A stretch of 64,000 bases of DNA from Maricaulis sp. Its GTDB lineage: Bacteria; Pseudomonadota; Alphaproteobacteria; Caulobacterales; Maricaulaceae. The notes beneath the pieces are model-generated. The model worked only from the letters and a program-made list of their open reading frames with translations, searched no databases and was not told the DNA's origin. The stretch is from assembly GCF_015665295.1 (NCBI RefSeq), contig NZ_JADFAJ010000015.1, positions 35,503 through 99,502 of the forward strand, given 5' to 3'. The translations under genes were made by a program, and so were the position numbers. Shown here piece by piece: positions 61,140-64,000 of the stretch (the first letter of the stretch is position 1; every line of letters starts with the position of its first letter).

Positions 61140-62585
61140 ATGCGACTTATAATTGCTTTGCCTCTCATATATCTGGGTTTTTTGACACCGGCTCTGGCGC
61201 AAGAGGAGGTCGGACCGACTCTGAATGAAGTCTCGTTGGAGCAGGTTGATCTGCGTAGTGCGCGGTTGAGGTATGCCGAATTTCAAGAATCAAATCTGAC
61301 GGGGGTTAATCTGGAAGGTGTTGATTTGTCAGGCTCCAATCTGTCCGGAACAAGGATGTACGGTGCCAATCTGAGGAATACCATTCTGGATGATGTGCTT
61401 CTTGATCGCACTTTTCTTGGAAGTGCTGACCTGACTGGAGCCAGAGTGGCGTCGACAGCACTGCGCTCGGCCCTTTTATGCAATACCCGTATCAGTGCAA
61501 CCGTCGTCATTAATCGCAATTGTGTCGAAATGAGTATGCCGACGCCGGCCGGGCGACCATTACCAGCGACTGTCATGAATACGCTGCGCACCACACAAGG
61601 TTGCCAGGGATGTGATCTTCAGTTTGCCCAGTTTCAGAACCGCGATTTGCAGCGTGGCAACTTTTCTAACGCCTGGTTGATTGATGCCAATCTGTCCGGT
61701 TCCGATCTGACGGGCGCCATCCTGACCCATGCCGATCTGACGCGAACCAACCTGTCCGGGGCCGACCTTTCGGGTGTGTCGTTTGATGTCCTACAATTGA
61801 CCCGCTCCACCAATATCTCAAATGCGCATTTCCGCCGGGCCCGGCTACCGGGTGCTGATTTCACGGATCGTAGTTTGCGCAATTCCGATTTCTCCGGCGC
61901 GGATGTAAGCGAGTCGAGTTTTGCCGGTACGGATCTGACGGGAGCCAATTTCACGGGTGCGACCTTAGAATCCGTGACCTTCGACGAACGATCGCGCCTC
62001 GCCAGTGTCCGCTTTAGTGGTGCGAATTTAACCTCAGCGGCCTTCGACGGCGCCATGCTCTCCGGTGCGGACTTCCGCAATACCAGAATGTCCCGTGTTT
62101 TTTCAGTCGGCAGCAATTTCTCCCGAGCAAACTTCACCGGCGTCGACCTCAGTCATGCCCAATTGGTGCACACCAATCTGTCTGCTGCAAATTTGTCGGG
62201 CGCCAACCTTTCAAGGGTAAACCTGAGCAATTCCGATCTGTCCGGAGCGGATCTTACAGGCGCCAACCTTACAGGTGCCAATCTCCATAACGCCAATCTG
62301 ACCGGCACAATTTTGTCGCGTGCCGACCTCACGGATACCTGGCTGTTGTCGACCAATCTGGACCGAGCGAACCTACGCGATGCGACGCTGATCCGCGCCC
62401 GAGTGATCGGCGCAAGGCTGGGCCAGACGCAAATGCAGGGCGCGGATCTCACCGATGCCAGCCTTCGCGGGTCGAATTTGATCGATATGTTGCTTTCCGA
62501 AGCCACGATATTCTGCAGGACCGCTATGTTTGACGGAACGAGGAGCAATGTCGGTTGTGCAGGCGGCGTCTCGCCAAATAAATAG
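61140..62585 (+). CDS. Secreted pentapeptide-repeat protein
   Basis: Protein of 481 residues from the ATG at 61140 (GGGGAG upstream). A signal peptide (MRLIIALPLIYLGFLTPALA) is followed by two blocks of A(D/N)LSG-type pentapeptide repeats (about residues 25-120 and 165-465), forming two right-handed quadrilateral helices separated by a Cys-containing linker (NRNCVE, QGCDLQF). DNA is visibly less GC-rich than the flanking operons. Most such proteins are cytosolic; export makes a gyrase-protecting role (Qnr-like) unlikely. Isolated between two insertion sequences, suggesting recent acquisition. Function unknown. Confidence 0.8.
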   Translation: MRLIIALPLIYLGFLTPALAQEEVGPTLNEVSLEQVDLRSARLRYAEFQESNLTGVNLEGVDLSGSNLSGTRMYGANLRNTILDDVLLDRTFLGSADLTGARVASTALRSALLCNTRISATVVINRNCVEMSMPTPAGRPLPATVMNTLRTTQGCQGCDLQFAQFQNRDLQRGNFSNAWLIDANLSGSDLTGAILTHADLTRTNLSGADLSGVSFDVLQLTRSTNISNAHFRRARLPGADFTDRSLRNSDFSGADVSESSFAGTDLTGANFTGATLESVTFDERSRLASVRFSGANLTSAAFDGAMLSGADFRNTRMSRVFSVGSNFSRANFTGVDLSHAQLVHTNLSAANLSGANLSRVNLSNSDLSGADLTGANLTGANLHNANLTGTILSRADLTDTWLLSTNLDRANLRDATLIRARVIGARLGQTQMQGADLTDASLRGSNLIDMLLSEATIFCRTAMFDGTRSNVGCAGGVSPNK

Positions 62586-62619
62586 TTGCCGAGGTGGTGT
62601 CAGAAAGACCCTCGGCAAT
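62586..62619 (+). terminator. Hairpin after the pentapeptide-repeat gene
   Basis: Arms TTGCCGAGG and CCTCGGCAA immediately after the stop codon. No T-run follows, and the second arm abuts the IS110-type element. Confidence 0.45.
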
Positions 62620-62639
62620 GTCATGTGTGGACGGCCCCT

Positions 62640-62892
62640 GTTCTGCAAGGTCTGATTTGAGTGATTTTTGATCATTGCGGGTTGCGGTCATGTGTCCGGC
62701 CTGTTGGCGCGGTGCTGTGACCGCTGGCCCTGATGAAGTCCGCTTGGCCAGGTCCCTCTCAGATTATCGAGCTCTTACGCCCTGACACTGCCTCGGGTTT
62801 TCCTGGCTGCGGCCCCGTTTGATCATCATCACCTACATCTGCCCTCACAGCTCCTGGGCGACAGCACGTTCGCCGTCGCGGTTTCTTTGCGC
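62640..62892 (-). ncRNA. Candidate bridge RNA locus of the IS110-type element
   Basis: The interval between the transposase stop and the 3' end is non-coding, and most of it is kept in the remnant at 32640-32811. IS1111-group elements encode their bridge RNA in this end. It contains GGCAGTGTCA (62792-62783), complementary to TGACACTGCC at the edge of the 32.8-kb copy. Promoter and fold were not computed. Confidence 0.35.
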
Positions 62893-63906
62893 CTACGCCC
62901 TTGCAGGCGCCCGATATGTCTCGCTCCGGGCCAGTACGGCCCAGGCGATGCGCGCCGTTTTGTTGGCCATGGCGACGGTAGCAACACGGGCCGGTTTGCG
63001 CTCCAGCAGACGCCTGACCCACTCCCCCGTCGCCGAGGTGTTCGTGCCAACACGCCGGATGACCGAAGTCGCGCCGACGACAAGAAGCCGGCGCAGATAG
63101 CCATCGCCCATCTTCGATATGCGCCCCAGACGTTCCTTGCCGCCGGACGAGTTCTGGCGCGGCACCAGTCCGAGGAAGGCCGCGAACTGACGGCCCGTCT
63201 TGAACACCGACGGGTCCGGTATGCTGGCCGAGATCGCGGTCGCCGTAATGAGGCCCACGCCCGGTATCGTCTCCAGCCGTTGGCTCGTCTCATCGGTACG
63301 GTGCCAGGCCATGAGCTGGCGCTCAAGCGTGCGGATCTCGGCAGCCAGACTGTCGAGCTGGGCTGCCAAGCTGGTCAAGGCAGAGCGGGCGATAGCCGGT
63401 AAGCGATCCTCGTCCAGGGTATCGAGCAGCACGGCCAGCTTGTGCGGGCCTTGTGCCGTGATGATTCCGAACTCGGCCAGATGCGCGCGGATCGCATTGA
63501 GCAACATGGTGCGCTGGCGCATCAGAATATCGCGCGTCCGGTGCAACATCATCACGCCCTGGCGCGCCTCGCTCTTGACCGGAACAAAGCGCATGGACGG
63601 GCGTGTGACCGCCTCGCAGATCGCTTCGGCATCGGCCGCATCATTCTTCTGGCGTTTCACGTAGGGCTTCACATAAGCCGGAGGGATAAGCCGCACCTCA
63701 TGGCCCAAAGCGCCAATCTCACGGGCCCAGAAGTGGGCCGTGGCACAGGCCTCCAGTCCGATGAGACAGACAGGCAGATCGCGCAGGAAATCCAGAACAC
63801 CCCCGCGGCGCAGCTTCCTGCGGAAAACCACCGCGCCTTGTGCATCAACGCCGTGAAGCTGAAAGACAGACTTGGCGAGATCAATGCCGATTGTTGTAAC
63901 ATTCAT
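62893..63906 (-). CDS. IS110-family transposase/recombinase (IS1111 type)
   Basis: Protein of 337 residues from the ATG at 63906, with AAGGGAAGG upstream; a longer frame to 63987 enters the element's end. N-terminal DEDD RuvC-like domain (TTIGIDLAKSVFQLHGV with first Asp; GLEAC; RQKNDAADAEAICEA with the paired Asp residues), a coiled middle, and the C-terminal Tnp_2/transposase_20 domain (LETIPGVGLITATAISA... FAAFLGLVPRQNSSGGKERLGRISKMGDGYLRRLLV) with the conserved Ser in the SSGGK loop. Complete, no frameshift seen. Confidence 0.92.
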   Translation of the reverse strand: MNVTTIGIDLAKSVFQLHGVDAQGAVVFRRKLRRGGVLDFLRDLPVCLIGLEACATAHFWAREIGALGHEVRLIPPAYVKPYVKRQKNDAADAEAICEAVTRPSMRFVPVKSEARQGVMMLHRTRDILMRQRTMLLNAIRAHLAEFGIITAQGPHKLAVLLDTLDEDRLPAIARSALTSLAAQLDSLAAEIRTLERQLMAWHRTDETSQRLETIPGVGLITATAISASIPDPSVFKTGRQFAAFLGLVPRQNSSGGKERLGRISKMGDGYLRRLLVVGATSVIRRVGTNTSATGEWVRRLLERKPARVATVAMANKTARIAWAVLARSETYRAPARA

Positions 63907-64000
63907 GATGGACGGTTCCTTCCCTTGTGCTGGTTCCCAACAGCTCAAGCATGGCACATCGCGATGCCGTTGGTCGGGGCCGTCCACCCCATCAGATTAA

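Larger units (their letters stand above)
62621..63994 (-). mobile_element. IS110/IS1111-group insertion sequence, apparently intact
   Basis: Subterminal inverted repeats GTGGACGGCCCC (5' side, near 63990) and GGGGCCGTCCAC (3' side, near 62625) flank one transposase gene. Short tails beyond the repeats (TGATGGG and ACATGA) and the roughly 270-bp 3' non-coding region fit the IS1111 subgroup, which has no conventional terminal inverted repeats or target duplications. A 187-bp deletion copy is at 32625-32811 in inverted orientation. Confidence 0.75.

Overview
The window looks like a GC-rich alphaproteobacterial chromosome, most likely a marine, Caulobacterales/Maricaulales-type heterotroph. The reasons are the FixL/FixJ/FixK oxygen-sensing set, a CheA-CheD-CheR-CheB chemotaxis operon with soluble partners, TonB receptor plus 'tryptophan halogenase' loci, PHA synthase and phasin, and a class II ribonucleotide reductase. 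The taxonomy is inferred from gene content, not from a marker gene. No tRNA, rRNA or CRISPR array was seen.

Region 1 (1-6.1 kb, all minus strand) is one tightly coupled operon: GT-C glycosyltransferase, extended SDR, FAD/NAD oxidoreductase, GtrA flippase, HAD-UbiA fusion and a truncated FAD-linked oxidoreductase. The set parallels the actinobacterial route that makes and exports polyprenyl-phosphate pentose (arabinofuranose type). A good sigma-70 promoter sits in front of it.

Region 2 (6.4-31.3 kb) is a low-oxygen/stress island. It holds an isoaspartyl methyltransferase-erythromycin esterase-like fusion, Hsp20, a CBS protein, a DUF2267 protein, a phosphoribosyltransferase, a hydrolase, dodecin, FixK, FixJ, FixL, a split 2-oxoacid dehydrogenase (acetoin type) with an SDR, PHA synthase and phasin, class II RNR, a P-type ATPase, a Pat-like acyl-CoA synthetase/acetyltransferase and a UspA protein. 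Seven near-perfect TTGA(C/T)-N4-(G/A)TCAA boxes, one of them in a divergent intergenic region, and one weaker box lie about 57-90 bp upstream of these genes. The island therefore reads as a FixK regulon with its regulator and oxygen sensor in the middle.

Region 3 (31.4-32.8 kb) has two decayed insertion-sequence remnants around a CPBP membrane protease-like gene.

Region 4 (32.9-49.7 kb) is a beta-glucan (probably laminarin) utilisation locus: GH3 lipoprotein, GH16, TonB receptor, four flavin-halogenase-like genes, a LacI regulator, an SSS sugar symporter and a small secreted protein. Three copies of one LacI-type operator (TGATAACGCTATCA) mark its promoters. One of the four halogenase-like proteins has lost the catalytic Lys and Glu.

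Region 5 (50.1-60.0 kb) is a ten-gene minus-strand chemotaxis operon that starts and ends with a STAS protein (STAS-cheY-cheA-cheW-mcp-cheR-cheD-cheB-mcp-like-STAS).

Region 6 (60.4-64 kb) is mobile-element territory: a broken IS6-like element, a secreted pentapeptide-repeat protein, and an apparently intact IS110/IS1111-type element. The long 3' non-coding end of that element, a candidate bridge-RNA locus, is conserved in the small remnant at 32.6-32.8 kb.
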